Shown here: positions 14,543 to 27,031 of the stretch, in pieces | Layout of the letters: each line of letters begins with the position of its first letter | Position numbering within the stretch: position 1 is the stretch's first letter | From: Woeseiaceae bacterium | GTDB taxonomy: Bacteria > Pseudomonadota > Gammaproteobacteria > Steroidobacterales > Woeseiaceae | Assembly (NCBI GenBank): GCA_028280615.1 | Contig: JANQLK010000057.1 | Span: 1-64,000 of the forward strand | Length of the DNA stretch: 64,000 nt | Direction of reading: 5' to 3' | The notes under the pieces: model-generated | Seen by the model: only the letters and a program-made list of their open reading frames with translations | Told to the model about the DNA's origin: nothing | The model's database searches: none | Translations under genes and position numbers: made by a program

Positions 14543-15991
14543 TCAGGCGATCAGCAGAGCCATGAAATCGTCCACGGGCGTCGCCATGAGCCTGTCGCGG
14601 TCGCCCGTGAGCGCATCGAGCTCGCTCCACTGGCCCGGCTTGAGCTTCGGCGACACGCTGTCGACGAATTTCTTCTTGAGGACCGGGATGCCCTCGGCGC
14701 GGCGTTCGCGATGCCCGATCGGGAAGTGCACCTCGATGCGGTCGGTACTGGTGCCGTCCTTGAAGAATACCTGCACGGCGTTGCCGATGTAGCGCTTTTC
14801 GGCGTCGAAGTAGTCGCGCGTATACTGCTCGTTCTCGCGGACTTCCATCTTGTCGCGCAGCGCGTCGATGCGCGGGTCGGCGGCCACGTCGTCCTCGTAG
14901 TCGGCGGCGGTCAGGCGGCCGAAGATCAGCGGCACGGCGACCATGTACTGGATGCAGTGGTCGCGATCGGCCGGGTTGTCGAGCGGCCCGGTCTTGTCGA
15001 TGATCCGGACGCCGGCCTCCTGGGTTTCGATGACGATCCTGTCGATCTCGTCGATACGCTCGCCGACGACCTCGTTAAGGGTCATGGCCGCCTCGACGGC
15101 CGTCTGCGAGTGGAACTCGGCCGGGTAGGAGATCTTGAACAGCACGTTCTCCATGACGTAGCTGCCGTAGCCGCGCTGGAACTCGAACGGTTTGCCCTTG
15201 AACAGGACGTCATAGTAGCCCCAGGTCTTTGCGCTCAGCGCGGACGGATAGCCCATCTCGCCGGTCATCGCGATCAGAGCGAGCCGCACGGCGCGGCTCG
15301 TCGCATCGCCGGCGGCCCAGCTCTTGCGCGAGCCCGTGTTCGGCGCATGACGATACGTGCGCAGAGCGCAGCCGTCGATCCAGGCGTTCGACACGGCGTT
15401 CAGGACTTTCTCGCGGTCGCCGCCGAGCATGCGCGTGACCACGGCCGTCGACGCAACCCGGACCAGCAGGACGTGGTCGAGACCGACGCGGTTGTAGCTG
15501 TTCTCGAGCGCGAGCACACCCTGGATTTCGTGCGCCTTGATCATGGCCGTCAGCACGTCGCGCATCGTGAGCGGCTCGCCACCCTCGCGGCGCGCCTGGC
15601 GGCTCAGGTAGTCCGCGACGGCGAGGATGCCGCCCAGGTTGTCGGACGGGTGGCCCCACTCGGCCGCGAGCCAGGTGTCGTTGAAGTCGAGCCAGCGGTT
15701 CATCGCGCCGATGTTGAACGCGGCCATGACCGGCTCGAGCTCGTAGGACGTGCCCGGCACGCGGGCGCCGCCGGGCAGCGTGGCGCCGGGCACGACCGGA
15801 CCGAGAAGCTTCGTGCAGGCCGGGTAGTCGAGCGCCTGGAAGCCGCAGGCCAGCGTGTCCATGAGGCAGTAGTGGGCCGTCTCGAATGCGAGTTCCGAAT
15901 CGATGTCGGTGTTGCAAACGTAGTCGGCGATATCGACGAGGACCGGGTCCCAGTCGGCGCGTTTTGCCGAGCGAATGTCAGCCGATGACAT
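14543..15991 (-). CDS. prpD: 2-methylcitrate dehydratase PrpD
   Basis: PrpD (MmgE/PrpD family) dehydrates 2-methylcitrate to 2-methyl-cis-aconitate in the methylcitrate cycle. The product is 482 residues, almost the same as E. coli PrpD (483). Conserved stretches include [16 protein letters not shown] and [15 protein letters not shown]. The start is ATG at 15989-15991 ([17 protein letters not shown]), with GGAG about 8 bases upstream; the longer open frame upstream is out of conservation. The gene follows prpC after 68 bases. No acnD or prpF is seen, consistent with the PrpD route. Confidence 0.95.
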   Translation of the reverse strand: MSSADIRSAKRADWDPVLVDIADYVCNTDIDSELAFETAHYCLMDTLACGFQALDYPACTKLLGPVVPGATLPGGARVPGTSYELEPVMAAFNIGAMNRWLDFNDTWLAAEWGHPSDNLGGILAVADYLSRQARREGGEPLTMRDVLTAMIKAHEIQGVLALENSYNRVGLDHVLLVRVASTAVVTRMLGGDREKVLNAVSNAWIDGCALRTYRHAPNTGSRKSWAAGDATSRAVRLALIAMTGEMGYPSALSAKTWGYYDVLFKGKPFEFQRGYGSYVMENVLFKISYPAEFHSQTAVEAAMTLNEVVGERIDEIDRIVIETQEAGVRIIDKTGPLDNPADRDHCIQYMVAVPLIFGRLTAADYEDDVAADPRIDALRDKMEVRENEQYTRDYFDAEKRYIGNAVQVFFKDGTSTDRIEVHFPIGHRERRAEGIPVLKKKFVDSVSPKLKPGQWSELDALTGDRDRLMATPVDDFMALLIA

Positions 15992-16059
15992 GGCGATGTC
16001 TCCAGTGAGTCGTGATTTGAGCGGGTGCGCCGCTCGCGGCGCGCCCGGTTTAGGCGGCG

Positions 16060-17181
16060 TCAGCCGCGCTCGCCGATCGGCACCCAGGCCTTGAGCGACG
16101 GGCCCGTGTAGTCGGCGGCCGGGCGGATGAGCCGGTTGTCGGCGCGCTGTTCCATGACGTGCGCCGTCCAGCCCGTTACCCGCGAACAGACGAAGATCGG
16201 CGTGAACAGGTAGGTCGGCACGCCGAGAAAGTGATAGACGGTCGCCGCGTAGAAGTCGGCGTTCGCGAACAGCTTCTTCTGCTCCCACATGACGGTCTCG
16301 ATAGCCTCGGAAACCGGGAACAGCACCGTGTCGCCGGCCTCTTCGGCGAGCGCCTTCGACATACGCTTGTTGACCGAATTGCGCGGGTCCGACGTCGTGT
16401 AGACGCGGTGACCGAAGCCCATGATCAGGTCCTTGTTCGCGAGCATCTCGTGAATGCCCGCCGTCGCGGCGTCGGCCGAGTCGAACTTCTGGATGAGCTG
16501 CATCGCGGCCTCGTTGGCGCCGCCGTGCAGCGGTCCGCGCAGGGAACCGATCGCGCCCGTGATGGCGGAATGCATGTCCGAGAGCGACGCCGTGATCACG
16601 CGCGCCGTGAACGTCGAGGCGTTGAACTCATGCTCGGCATACAGCGTCAGCGTCGTGTCGAGCGACTTTCTGTGCATTTCGCTCGGCGTCTCGCCCGTGA
16701 TCATCGTCAGCAGGTGACCGGCAAGGCTCGAATCGCCGGTCTCGGTGTCGATGCGCTCGCCGTCCGAATGGAAGCGATGCCAGTAGGCCATGATCGACGG
16801 CAGACAAGCGAACAGCCTGTCGGCCGTGTCCAGCTGGTTCGAGAAATCGCCTTCGGGCTCGATGTTGCCCAGAAACGAGACGCCCGTGCGCATGACGTCC
16901 ATCGGATGCGCGTCGGCCGGGATCATTTCGAGAACCGTCTTCAGGGCATCTGGCAGGCCGCGATTGGCCTTGATTTTCTCGATGTAGCCGTCGAGCTCGG
17001 CCTGTGTCGGCAGCTCACCGCGCAACAGCAGCCAGGCCACTTCCTCGAACGTGGCATTGTCGGCGAGATCGTAGATATCGTAACCGCAGTACGTCAGGCC
17101 GGCGCCTTCCTTGCCGACCGTGCAGAGCTTCGTCGAGCCCGCGGTGATGCCCGCGAGGCCGCCGGTTTTCTTTGCTGCCAT
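16060..17181 (-). CDS. prpC: 2-methylcitrate synthase PrpC
   Basis: PrpC condenses propionyl-CoA with oxaloacetate. The 373-residue protein is citrate-synthase fold; catalytic histidines occur in [16 protein letters not shown] GPLHGGANE and in [10 protein letters not shown], and the catalytic aspartate follows in [11 protein letters not shown]. Segments [23 protein letters not shown] and [12 protein letters not shown] are those of methylcitrate rather than housekeeping citrate synthases. ATG at 17179-17181 is chosen for a GGGAGG 5 bases upstream; the open frame extends 57 codons further without conservation. Context between prpB and prpD supports the call. Confidence 0.94.
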   Translation of the reverse strand: MAAKKTGGLAGITAGSTKLCTVGKEGAGLTYCGYDIYDLADNATFEEVAWLLLRGELPTQAELDGYIEKIKANRGLPDALKTVLEMIPADAHPMDVMRTGVSFLGNIEPEGDFSNQLDTADRLFACLPSIMAYWHRFHSDGERIDTETGDSSLAGHLLTMITGETPSEMHRKSLDTTLTLYAEHEFNASTFTARVITASLSDMHSAITGAIGSLRGPLHGGANEAAMQLIQKFDSADAATAGIHEMLANKDLIMGFGHRVYTTSDPRNSVNKRMSKALAEEAGDTVLFPVSEAIETVMWEQKKLFANADFYAATVYHFLGVPTYLFTPIFVCSRVTGWTAHVMEQRADNRLIRPAADYTGPSLKAWVPIGERG

Positions 17182-17206
17182 CTGGTCCTCCCTTCGCCCG
17201 TATTCC

Positions 17207-18103
17207 TCAGGCGTTCTGCTTGCTGCCGCCGATGCCCTCGTCGGCGAACAGCTCATCCAGCTTGTCCTCGTAGGCCTGGTAACCCAGTACGTCGTAGAGT
17301 TCCGTGCGCGTCTGCATGCGATCGACGACGGCCGACTGCGTGCCGTCGTCACGTATCGTTTCGTATACCTCGAGCGCGGCCTTCGACATCGCGCGAAACG
17401 CCGACAGCGGGTACAGCGTCATCGCGACGCCGACCTCGGCGAGCTCCGCCGTCGTAAACAGCGGAGTCTTCCCGAACTCGGTCAGGTTGGCGAGCACGGG
17501 CACGTTCACGGTATCCGTGAACTGCCGGTATTCCTCTTTGCTCGTCAACGCTTCGGCAAAGATCATGTCGGCGCCGGCCTCGACGTAGGCGACGGCTCGT
17601 TCGATCGCCGCATCCTGGCCCTCGACGGCGTGCGCGTCGGTGCGCGCCATGATTACGAAGTTCTCGTCCTCGCGGCCGTCGACGGCGGCCTTCAGACGAT
17701 CGCACATCTCCGCCGTATCGACGAGCGCCTTGCCGGGCCGATGGCCGCAGCGCTTGACGGCTACCTGATCCTCGAGATGGCAACCGGCGGCACCGGCGCG
17801 GGTCATTTCGCGGATCGTGCGGGCGATCATGAAGGCGGAGCCCCAGCCCGTGTCCGCGTCGACGAGCAGCGGCAGCTCGGTCGCCGCGGTAATCCGGCGG
17901 ATGTCCTCGCAGACGTCGGCCAGGGTCGTCATGGCGAGGTCCGGGAGACCGAACGAGGCGTTGGCAACGCCGGCCCCGGACAGATAAATCGCCCTGTGGC
18001 CCGCTTTTTCGGCCAACAAGGCGGTAAATGCGTTGATCGTGCCGACAATCTGCAGCGGATGTTCTACCTCGAGCAGTGCGCGAAAACGGGCTCCGGCGCT
18101 CAT
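17207..18103 (-). CDS. prpB: 2-methylisocitrate lyase PrpB
   Basis: PrpB splits 2-methylisocitrate into pyruvate and succinate, the last step of the cycle. The 298-residue protein carries the isocitrate-lyase-superfamily signature with catalytic cysteine in KRCGHRPGK, Mg-binding DADTGWG and the MARTDAHAV strand. Length matches E. coli PrpB (296). It is the first prp gene on this strand; prpC starts 25 bases after it. An inverted repeat and a possible promoter lie immediately upstream. No local prpR regulator gene is present. Confidence 0.96.
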   Translation of the reverse strand: MSAGARFRALLEVEHPLQIVGTINAFTALLAEKAGHRAIYLSGAGVANASFGLPDLAMTTLADVCEDIRRITAATELPLLVDADTGWGSAFMIARTIREMTRAGAAGCHLEDQVAVKRCGHRPGKALVDTAEMCDRLKAAVDGREDENFVIMARTDAHAVEGQDAAIERAVAYVEAGADMIFAEALTSKEEYRQFTDTVNVPVLANLTEFGKTPLFTTAELAEVGVAMTLYPLSAFRAMSKAALEVYETIRDDGTQSAVVDRMQTRTELYDVLGYQAYEDKLDELFADEGIGGSKQNA

Positions 18104-18146
18104 GAATATACCTCTGGCGGTCGCGTGACAAAGCCGGACATACCCG

Positions 18147-18166
18147 ATTTTAATCGGGATTAAAAT
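18147..18166 (-). promoter_or_regulatory. Palindromic operator-like site upstream of prpB
   Basis: Perfect 9-base arms ATTTTAATC and GATTAAAAT flank a 2-base centre, 44 bases before the prpB start, in a sequence otherwise GC-rich. The same stretch also contains an overlapping CCCGAT/ATCGGG repeat (18143-18158). A weak promoter, TTGGGA at 18206-18211 and TAGAAT at 18182-18187 with an 18-base spacer, lies upstream on the minus strand, which would put the palindrome just after the transcription start, a common repressor position. The regulator is unknown. Confidence 0.55.
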
Positions 18167-18231
18167 TCCGGCGGGGCCGCGATTCTACTCTACCGGAGAG
18201 GCGTTTCCCAAATGGAGCGGGTGGTCTGTTT

Positions 18232-19230
18232 TTACTCCTGAGCGGCTATCGCGACGACCACCCTTCCGGTGACCTTGCCCTCGAGGTAGGCCTCGAAGGC
18301 CCCGGGCAGATCGTCGAACGAGATGGTCGTGTGCCCGATCCGATCGAGGCTGCCGGGCTTGAGGTCCCCGGCTATGCGCTTCCACACGGCGAGGCGCAGG
18401 TCTCGCGGCGTCTCGACCGAGTTGATGCCGAGCAGGCAGACGGCGCGCAGGATGAACGGCATGACGGTGGTCTGGAGCTTGTGGCTCGCGGCGAGACCGA
18501 TGCTCGCGATGTTGCCGCCGTACTGGACCGTGCGCGTGAGCCAGGCCAGATAGTCACCGCCCAGGTTGTCGATCGCTCCGGCCCACTGCGCCTTCTCGAG
18601 CGGGCGCTTGCCGAGGTCGACCTGTTCGCGGACCAGAATGCGGCGGGCACCGATCTCACGCAGATAGGCCTCCTCGTCCGCCTTGCCCGTGACCGCGACG
18701 GCTTCGTAGCCGCGGCCGGCGAGCATGTCGATCGCGAGACTGCCGACGCCGCCCGTCGCGCCCGTGACAACGACCGGCCCGTCCTCGGGCCTTTGGCCGT
18801 TCTGCTCCATGCGATGAATCGCGAGCGCGGCCGTGAACCCGGCCGTGCCGATCTGCATGGCCTCCACGGCCGTCATGCCGTCGGGTATCGGCACGAGTAC
18901 GTCGGCAGGCAGTCGGGCGAACTCGGAATAGCCGCCGTCCAGCGTTTCGCTAAGGCCCGAACCGGTTGCGAGCACGGGCTGGCCGGGTTCGAAATCCTCG
19001 TGCCCGGATGTCTCGACGACGCCTGCGAGATCGATACCGCCATTCAAAGGATAGCGCCGCAGGATGGCGCCCGCGCCGGTCGCCGCGAGCGCGTCCTTGT
19101 AGTTGATCGTCGAGTGGCTGACCCTGACGACGACCTCACCTTTCGTCAGGTCGTCGAGCGTCAGCGTACTGAAGTCGGCGATGACGCCGTCGTCACCACG
19201 GTCGATGCGATAGGCGCGAAAACTCTCCAC
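18232..19230 (-). CDS. acuI: Acryloyl-CoA reductase (AcuI/YhdH-type NADPH oxidoreductase)
   Basis: The 332-residue medium-chain dehydrogenase/reductase lacks the structural zinc lobe and fits the AcuI/YhdH subfamily: STINYKDALAATGAG near residue 42, nucleotide-binding VVTGATGGVGSLAIDML near 155, and GGIDLAGVVE. AcuI reduces acryloyl-CoA to propionyl-CoA with NADPH. Placement directly before prpBCD, whose substrate is propionyl-CoA, supports that role and hints at acrylate or DMSP-derived carbon, or simply detoxification. It starts 10 bases after the cytochrome c4 gene. Other quinone-oxidoreductase-like activities cannot be excluded from sequence. Confidence 0.87.
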   Translation of the reverse strand: MESFRAYRIDRGDDGVIADFSTLTLDDLTKGEVVVRVSHSTINYKDALAATGAGAILRRYPLNGGIDLAGVVETSGHEDFEPGQPVLATGSGLSETLDGGYSEFARLPADVLVPIPDGMTAVEAMQIGTAGFTAALAIHRMEQNGQRPEDGPVVVTGATGGVGSLAIDMLAGRGYEAVAVTGKADEEAYLREIGARRILVREQVDLGKRPLEKAQWAGAIDNLGGDYLAWLTRTVQYGGNIASIGLAASHKLQTTVMPFILRAVCLLGINSVETPRDLRLAVWKRIAGDLKPGSLDRIGHTTISFDDLPGAFEAYLEGKVTGRVVVAIAAQE

Positions 19231-19240
19231 GGCGCCGGCA

Positions 19241-19843
19241 TCACTCCTCGGGCTCGGTCGTCTCGAGCCCGCTCAGGCGCGCGTAGTAACGCGCGAGGAT
19301 CGCAACGTCCTCGTCGGTCAGGCTCTGCGCCTGGGCGTACATCACGGCCTGGCTGCGTTCACCGCTGCGGTACTGATTCAGTGCGTGCACGAGGTATTCC
19401 TCGTGCTGACCCGCGAGCGACGGCCACATCGGGTTCACGCTGATGCCGTTCTGGCCGTGACAGGCCACGCACACCTGCGCACGCTCGAGGCTGGCGCCCT
19501 CGGTGCCGCCCGACGCGATAGTCTCACTGCCGAGCGTGACCAGATACGCCGCGATGTCTTCCATCTCCTGGTCCGTGAGGCTTACGGCCTGCGCCTGCAT
19601 CGTCGGGTGCCGGCGCAGCCCGTCGCGATAGCCTTTGAGCGCGTCGATGAGGTAGGCCGCCTTCTGCCCGCCGAGTTTCGGCACGCGGTAGGACGGGTAG
19701 GCGTTGCGATAGCCTGCGATGCCGTGGCAGCCCAAACAGGTATACGACAGATCCTTGCCGTTGGCGGCATCGCCCTGGGCGTTTGCGGGATTTGCGAACA
19801 GCGCGCAGGCAAGGAGCAGCGGCGCGATGGCAGCGATTCTCAT
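19241..19843 (-). CDS. Dihaem cytochrome c4
   Basis: The 200-residue periplasmic protein has a signal peptide (about 1-22, ending PANA) and two class I cytochrome domains, each with a CxxCH haem site: CLGCH near residue 36 and CVACH near residue 132. Axial-methionine regions are HPTMQAQA and AVMYAQAQ. The tandem-domain layout and length match cytochrome c4, an electron carrier to terminal oxidases. It is divergent from the DUF945 gene, with 170 bases between them. Confidence 0.92.
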   Translation of the reverse strand: MRIAAIAPLLLACALFANPANAQGDAANGKDLSYTCLGCHGIAGYRNAYPSYRVPKLGGQKAAYLIDALKGYRDGLRRHPTMQAQAVSLTDQEMEDIAAYLVTLGSETIASGGTEGASLERAQVCVACHGQNGISVNPMWPSLAGQHEEYLVHALNQYRSGERSQAVMYAQAQSLTDEDVAILARYYARLSGLETTEPEE

Positions 19844-20013
19844 CTTTTCAAACCGTTGATAGTAAGGAGTGCTTGGCGTACGGGTGGGCCCGGAGCGCGA
19901 AGACCGCGTATGTTAGTGGTCCCGGGCCGCAAATTCCAGACGCGAGCGCAGGGTTTTCGCGGGCCGGATGGTAGCATTTCGGCCTCGGAGTCTCCCTGAA
20001 TCCCGGACGAATC

Positions 20014-21318
20014 ATGAAAAGAAGCATCATCGCGCTGATAATCGTCGCGGCGCTCGTTATCTTCGTCTCACCGGGCATCGTCGGCATGCTGGCGGACCGG
20101 GCCGTCCAGGCGCAAACCGAGCGCGCCACCGCCGAGACGCTCGAAGTCACGGTCAAGGCGGAACGCTTCGAACGCGGCTGGTTTTCCTCGAGCGGCACGC
20201 ACCGGGTCAGCTTCAATGAGTCGCTGTTGAGCGAAGACCAGCGGATGCTGCTCGAGGAGGTTCTGGCAGGCCCGTTGCCGGACCTCGTCATCGACACGCA
20301 CATCGATCACGGCCTCTTGCCCGTGTCGTCACTCGGCCGCGAGCAGGGCACGCTCAAACCCGGCCTGGGCAGCGCGGTATCGACGCTTGCGTTCGAGTTT
20401 CCGGACGGGCGGAAAGCGGCGCTGCCCGGTGCGGTTTACTCCGACATCAGCCTCGCCGGCGACACGCACTCTCGCTACGAGTTGCCGGCCGGTGAGAACG
20501 GCGACGTCGCCTGGGGCGACGCGAAGTTCGCCGTGCGCGTCAAGTCCACCGCGTCGCGCCTCGAGTTCGACGGCAACGCCGAACGGCTCGAGATCACGGC
20601 CGCGGGGGATGGCCGGGGTGTGAACGGCCTGGCCTTCGACGGCTTCGTGAGCCCGACGCCGTACGGCTTCTCGACGGGCAACGTCGACCTTTCGATCGAC
20701 GAGATCATGGTCCGCTCGCCCGCGGGGCCGGTTCTGCCGATCGGGCCCGTGACGCTCAGCCAGTCGTCGCGCGTCGACGAGGGCAAGCTCAACGGCACAC
20801 TGAACTTCGACGTGGCGGGCGGCGCGCTGTCCGGACTGGGCGAAATGTCGCTGGCCGGCACAGTCAGGGTCGGCGAAGCCGACGCGCGTTCGATCGGCAG
20901 GCTCGTCGACTCGCTCGACGGTCTGCCGGCGAATGCCGATCCGTCGATGGTCTTCGTCTACTCCGAGCAGGCGCTCATGGACGTATTTGCAGGCGGCCTC
21001 TCGATCGACGTCGAGCAGCTCGACCTCACGCTGCCGTCGGGCGTCCTCGCGACGAAGCTCGACCTGGACATCCCGTCCACCGATCGCGACGGCTTCACCT
21101 GGAGCTCGCTCCTGCTCGCCGCGGAAATGAATGCGGAGGTTCGAATACCCGAGGCGGTGTACGCGATGGCGGCCCTCATGAACCCGCAGCTCGACCAGGC
21201 TATCGAGATGGGCGTGCTGGTCAAAAACGGTGCGACGTACGAGCTGGATGCCGTGTACCGAAAAGGCCTGTTGACCGTCAACGGCGCGCCGCTGCCGATA
21301 CCGATCGATGGGTTCTGA
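20014..21318 (+). CDS. DUF945 (YdgA-like) envelope protein
   Basis: The 434-residue protein has one N-terminal membrane anchor or uncleaved signal (about 4-25, IIALIIVAALVIFVSPGIVGML) and a long periplasmic part. The FERGWFSSSGTHRV motif soon after the anchor and the repeated beta-rich segments match the DUF945/YdgA family (YdgA, YihF). The molecular function of this family is not well defined. It is the first gene of a small plus-strand pair with the Nudix gene 42 bases downstream. Confidence 0.8.
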   Translation: MKRSIIALIIVAALVIFVSPGIVGMLADRAVQAQTERATAETLEVTVKAERFERGWFSSSGTHRVSFNESLLSEDQRMLLEEVLAGPLPDLVIDTHIDHGLLPVSSLGREQGTLKPGLGSAVSTLAFEFPDGRKAALPGAVYSDISLAGDTHSRYELPAGENGDVAWGDAKFAVRVKSTASRLEFDGNAERLEITAAGDGRGVNGLAFDGFVSPTPYGFSTGNVDLSIDEIMVRSPAGPVLPIGPVTLSQSSRVDEGKLNGTLNFDVAGGALSGLGEMSLAGTVRVGEADARSIGRLVDSLDGLPANADPSMVFVYSEQALMDVFAGGLSIDVEQLDLTLPSGVLATKLDLDIPSTDRDGFTWSSLLLAAEMNAEVRIPEAVYAMAALMNPQLDQAIEMGVLVKNGATYELDAVYRKGLLTVNGAPLPIPIDGF

Positions 21319-21360
21319 GCCTGGCCCGGCGGCGGGAATGACCCCGGGGCCGTACGTGTC

Positions 21361-21822
21361 ATGACTGAGACCGTCATCTGCGTTGGTGGCGTCGTTCGCA
21401 GGACAGACAGCATCCTGCTGGTCCGCCAGAGTACGGGACACCCGCTTGCCGGCCTCTGGACGATCCCGTGGGGACGAACGGATCACGGCGAGTCGCCGAC
21501 CGCCGCCGTGATTCGCGAGATAAGGGAGGAAGCGGGCGTTTATGCCAGGGTCGACGGCCTGCTCGGTATGCAGGAGCTGCCGGAGCCCTGGCTGGGAATG
21601 CTCGGGATCGTATTCCTCTGCGGTCACGAGAAAGGCGCGCCGGTTCCGGACATGCGTGAAACGGACGCCGCGGAGTATGTCGACGCCAGGCGACTCACCG
21701 AGATTTCCGCCTCGATCGAACCGCTCAGCGCATGGATGGCTCGTCGCGTGCTCGCGGACGAGTTCAGCCTGATCGAGGCGAACGAAGCCGGCCCGTTCGT
21801 TCCGAGTCCGACGTACCTCTAG
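21361..21822 (+). CDS. Nudix hydrolase
   Basis: The 153-residue protein contains a complete Nudix box (G-x5-E-x7-REUxEExGU) starting at GRTDHGE and ending REIREEAGV near residues 38-60, so it should hydrolyse a nucleoside diphosphate linked to another group, with Mg. Flanking ICVGGVVRRTDSILLVRQ is the usual first strand pair. The substrate cannot be told from sequence. It converges on the oligopeptide transporter operon 10 bases away. Confidence 0.93.
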   Translation: MTETVICVGGVVRRTDSILLVRQSTGHPLAGLWTIPWGRTDHGESPTAAVIREIREEAGVYARVDGLLGMQELPEPWLGMLGIVFLCGHEKGAPVPDMRETDAAEYVDARRLTEISASIEPLSAWMARRVLADEFSLIEANEAGPFVPSPTYL

Positions 21823-21832
21823 TCGGCGTTCG

Positions 21833-23604
<1,772 letters not shown>

Positions 23605-23608
<4 letters not shown>

Positions 23609-24450
23609 GCGCCGGTCCTTGCATCGAGCACGTCGCGCAGGCCGTCGCCTAAGAAATTGAACGCGAGCAGCACGGCAGCGAGCAGGCCGCCCGGGATCAG
23701 CAGTATCCACGGCGCCGTTTCCATGTAGTCGACGCCGTTGCGCACGAGTGATCCCAGCGACGTGCCGGGCTCCTGAATGCCGAGCCCCAGATAGCTTAAG
23801 AATGACTCGACGAGAATGGCCTGCGGTATCGCGAGCGTCAGGTACACGACCACGACGCCGATCAGGTTCGGCGCGATGTGGCGGAAGATGATGTTGCTCG
23901 TCGACACGCCTGTGAGCCGGGCCGCGGCGACGAACTCGCGCTCCCTGAGCGACAGGGTCTGGCCGCGCACGATCCGCGCCATGTCGAGCCAGTTTATCGC
24001 GCCGATCGCGACGAACATCAAGACAAAGTTGCGCTCGAAGACCACCATCAGCAGGATCACGAAGAAGATGAACGGCATCGCGTACAGCGTGTCGACGAAA
24101 CGCATCATGACGCCGTCGACCCGGCCGCCGACGAAGCCGGCCACGGCCCCGTAGACGACGCCGATCACGAGGCTCACGAACGACGCAACGAGCGCAACCA
24201 GCAGCGTGACCTGCATGCCCTTCATCGTACGCACGAGCTGGTCACGTCCGAGGTCGTCGGTGCCGAACAGCCGGCCGCCCGCAAGCCCCGGAGCCGCGAG
24301 CGTGTTGTCGAGATCGATCGTCGCGTAGTGATTCGGGCTCAGGACCGGTACGGCCAGGGCGACGATCGCGATGCCGACCAGAAGCGCTGCGCTGAGTCGC
24401 GCCGCCGGGTTCGCGCGCAGGCGATGCGTGAGGGAAGCCGGAGCCGTCAT
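23605..24450 (-). CDS. Oligopeptide ABC importer permease, DppC type
   Basis: The 281-residue inner-membrane protein has the N-terminal helix and extended first periplasmic segment of DppC/OppC (HYATIDLDNTLAAPG, GRLFGTDDLGRDQL) and about six membrane helices. The EAA loop that contacts the ATPase reads EFVAAARLTGVSTSNIIFRHI. It overlaps both neighbours by 4 bases, so the subunits are translationally coupled. Confidence 0.94.
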
Positions 24451-25370
24451 CGGTAGCGCACCCGCGGGTCCAGCACGGCGTACAGGAGGTCCACGACGAG
24501 GTTCAGCAGTATCACGAGCGTCGCATACAGAACGACGATGCCCAAGACGAGCGTGTAGTCGCGGTTCGCGGCGCCAGTCACGAACCAGCGGCCGACGCCG
24601 CCGATGCCGAAGATATCCTCGACGACGACAGACCCGGTCAGGATCGCCGCGATGGCGGGACCGAGGTATGAAACGACAGGCAGCAGCGCGGGCTTGAGCG
24701 CGTGCCTCAAGACGATATCGACGCTCCGCAAACCCTGCGCCCGCGCCGTGCGAATGAACGGCTGCTGCATGACGTCGATCATGCTGCCGCGGGTCAGGCG
24801 CGCAATGTAGGCGATCTGCGGCAGCGCGAGTGCGATGACGGGCAACACGTAGCGCGCGGGCCCGCTGCCGCCGCCGAAACCGGCGGGCAGCCAGTTCAGG
24901 TGCACGGCGAACAGCAGCACGAGCGCGGGCGCGACGACGAAGATCGGAATCGAAATGCCGACGAGCGCCAGGCCCATGATCAGCCGGTCGGTGAGCGTGT
25001 TGGCCCGGACTGCCGATGCGATCCCGGCCGGCAGGCCCACGCCAAGCGCGAGCAGCATGGAGAGCGCGCCGAGCAGCGCCGACACGGGAAACGCGCGGCC
25101 GATCAATTCATTGACCGTGTAGTCGCGATAGACGTAGGAAGGACCGAGGTCGCCCTTCAACAGGTTGCCCGCGTAGCGCAGGAACTGTCGCGGCAGCGGC
25201 TCGTCGAGGTGGTAGTAGGCCTCGATGCGCTCCTTGATCTCGGGCGCGAGGACGCGCTCGGTATCAAACGGTCCGCCCGGCGCCGAGTGCACCAGCAGGA
25301 AGGCCAGGACGATGACCAGCGCGAGCGTGGGTATCGCCCCCAGGAGCCTCTTGAACGTGTACTGCGCCAA
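24447..25370 (-). CDS. Oligopeptide ABC importer permease, DppB type
   Basis: The 307-residue protein has six predicted membrane helices and the DppB/OppB hallmarks: an N-terminal helix starting MAQYTFKRLLGAIPTLALVI, the RYAGNLLKGDLGPSYVYRD segment, and the EAA-type loop around QPFIRTARAQGLRS. It precedes the DppC-type gene with a 4-base overlap and follows the binding-protein gene after 62 bases. Confidence 0.94.
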   Translation of the reverse strand: MAQYTFKRLLGAIPTLALVIVLAFLLVHSAPGGPFDTERVLAPEIKERIEAYYHLDEPLPRQFLRYAGNLLKGDLGPSYVYRDYTVNELIGRAFPVSALLGALSMLLALGVGLPAGIASAVRANTLTDRLIMGLALVGISIPIFVVAPALVLLFAVHLNWLPAGFGGGSGPARYVLPVIALALPQIAYIARLTRGSMIDVMQQPFIRTARAQGLRSVDIVLRHALKPALLPVVSYLGPAIAAILTGSVVVEDIFGIGGVGRWFVTGAANRDYTLVLGIVVLYATLVILLNLVVDLLYAVLDPRVRYR

Positions 25371-25432
25371 ACCGGACTTCCGTTGCGGCGCGCGGCTGAC
25401 CGGCTACGGTCTCCGCGAAAGAGTCCCCGGTG

Positions 25433-27031
25433 CTAGTCGGCCGCGCCGAGCTTCAGGTGCCGACTGTAATGATAATCGAGCACGTTGTCCTGCCATCCCG
25501 AGACCTCGGAGCTCACGAGGTGCTTGCTCACGTAGAAGTACAACGGGATGATCGGGTGGTCGGTCAACAGCACGCGTTCGGCTTCTTCGAGAAACAGCCG
25601 GCGCGCGTCGAGGTCGGTCTTGCCGGCCGCGCGCCGGATCAGGTCGTCGTACGCCGAGCTGGCGTAGCCCGTCAGGTTCGACGAGCTGCCGCTTTCCATC
25701 GTGCCGAGGAAGGTCTGCGCGTCGTTGTAGTCGCCGATCCAGCTCGCGCGAAACACCTCGGTGATCTCGCGCGCGTTGATGTTGCTCAACAGCACCTTGA
25801 ACTCCTCGTTGACGAGCGTTGTCCGAACGCCGAGCACCTCGGCCCACATCGCCTGGACCGCGACCGCGATGCGCCTGTTCACTTCGGACGTGTTGTAGCG
25901 CAACTCGACCGAGAGTGGATTGTCGGGCCCGTAGCCCGCGGCGGCATACAGGCGCCGCGCACGCTCATCGCGCTCTTCGGTCGAGAGCGACGCATAGGGC
26001 AGGCCGACCGATTCGTAGTTGTAGACGCCCGGCGGGACGAAGCTGTACGCCGGGCGTTCGCCGCGGCCCGTGACCTGTTCGACGAGACGTTCGCGGTCGA
26101 TGGCCATAGACAGCGCCTGGCGGAGCTCCGGGTTGTCCTTGAACGGCGGCCGGGTCACGTTATAGCCGTAGTAGTACGTGCCGAGATAGCTCGACACGTG
26201 CAGCTGCTCCACGAGTTCGGGGTCGGGGTCTAAGAAGAACGCCGGCGGCACGTTGCCCGTGATGTGCAGCTCCCCTGACCGAAAGCGATTGTACTCGTTG
26301 GCTTCCTCGGTAATGACGTAGTAGTCGACAACGTCGATCGCCGTGTTGGCCGCGTCCCAGTAGCGCTCGTTGCGCTCCAATCGCACGAGCGAGCCCGGGT
26401 CCCACTCGGCGACTGTGTAGGCGCCGTTAAAGACCGTCGGCCGCTCGCCGTCGGCACCCTGGTCGGCGCGGGACGGGAACATGCTCGGGTGACTCACGAG
26501 GCTCAGCAGGTACGGCACCGGGCGCTCGAGGCGAATTTTGAGCGTCACGGCGTCGACGGCCTCGACGCCGAGCGTCGCCGCGTCGGCCTCGCCCGCGATG
26601 ATGTCGCTGGCATTGACGATGTCCGAAGCCGTCTGCGCGTAAAACGCGCCGACCAGGGGGTCGACGAGACGCCGGAACCCGAGCACGAAGTGTTCGGCCG
26701 TCAACGGCTCCCCGTCCGACCACTCGAGCCCCTCGCGCAGCTTGAACGTGTACTCGAGCCCGTCGTCGGACACGGTCCACGACTCGGCCGCCCGGGGCAC
26801 GAGGTCCCCGGTCGGCGTGTAACCCGTCAAACCTTCGCCGACGTCACGCATGACGTTGGCCGCCTGCACGCTGCGCGCTTTCTGCGGGTCGAGGGATTCG
26901 GGGTCGGTGCCCAGGCCCCGCTTGAGAACGCTGACGCCCGAGTCCTCGGCCGGCGAGCACGACGCAAGGCAGGCGCCGAGCGCCGAAAGCAACACGAGGC
27001 CGGCGACGCGGAGCAGGCGGATGCGTTTCAT
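25433..27031 (-). CDS. Oligopeptide-binding lipoprotein (SBP family 5)
   Basis: The 532-residue substrate-binding protein has a lipoprotein signal (lipobox LASC near residue 24) and the family 5 pattern: [12 protein letters not shown] at the start, [19 protein letters not shown], a central [15 protein letters not shown] and the C-terminal [14 protein letters not shown]. It should capture oligopeptides and deliver them to the DppB/C-type permease encoded next. It begins in a 4-base overlap with the mnmG stop, so the importer appears appended to the tRNA-modification gene in one transcript. Confidence 0.93.
   Translation of the reverse strand: MKRIRLLRVAGLVLLSALGACLASCSPAEDSGVSVLKRGLGTDPESLDPQKARSVQAANVMRDVGEGLTGYTPTGDLVPRAAESWTVSDDGLEYTFKLREGLEWSDGEPLTAEHFVLGFRRLVDPLVGAFYAQTASDIVNASDIIAGEADAATLGVEAVDAVTLKIRLERPVPYLLSLVSHPSMFPSRADQGADGERPTVFNGAYTVAEWDPGSLVRLERNERYWDAANTAIDVVDYYVITEEANEYNRFRSGELHITGNVPPAFFLDPDPELVEQLHVSSYLGTYYYGYNVTRPPFKDNPELRQALSMAIDRERLVEQVTGRGERPAYSFVPPGVYNYESVGLPYASLSTEERDERARRLYAAAGYGPDNPLSVELRYNTSEVNRRIAVAVQAMWAEVLGVRTTLVNEEFKVLLSNINAREITEVFRASWIGDYNDAQTFLGTMESGSSSNLTGYASSAYDDLIRRAAGKTDLDARRLFLEEAERVLLTDHPIIPLYFYVSKHLVSSEVSGWQDNVLDYHYSRHLKLGAAD

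Noticed and set aside
16060..17352. Longer PrpC with 57 extra residues
   Set aside because: GGGAGG before the ATG at 17181 and the homologous start MAAKKTG fix the shorter form; the extension is arginine/serine-rich noise that overlaps prpB.
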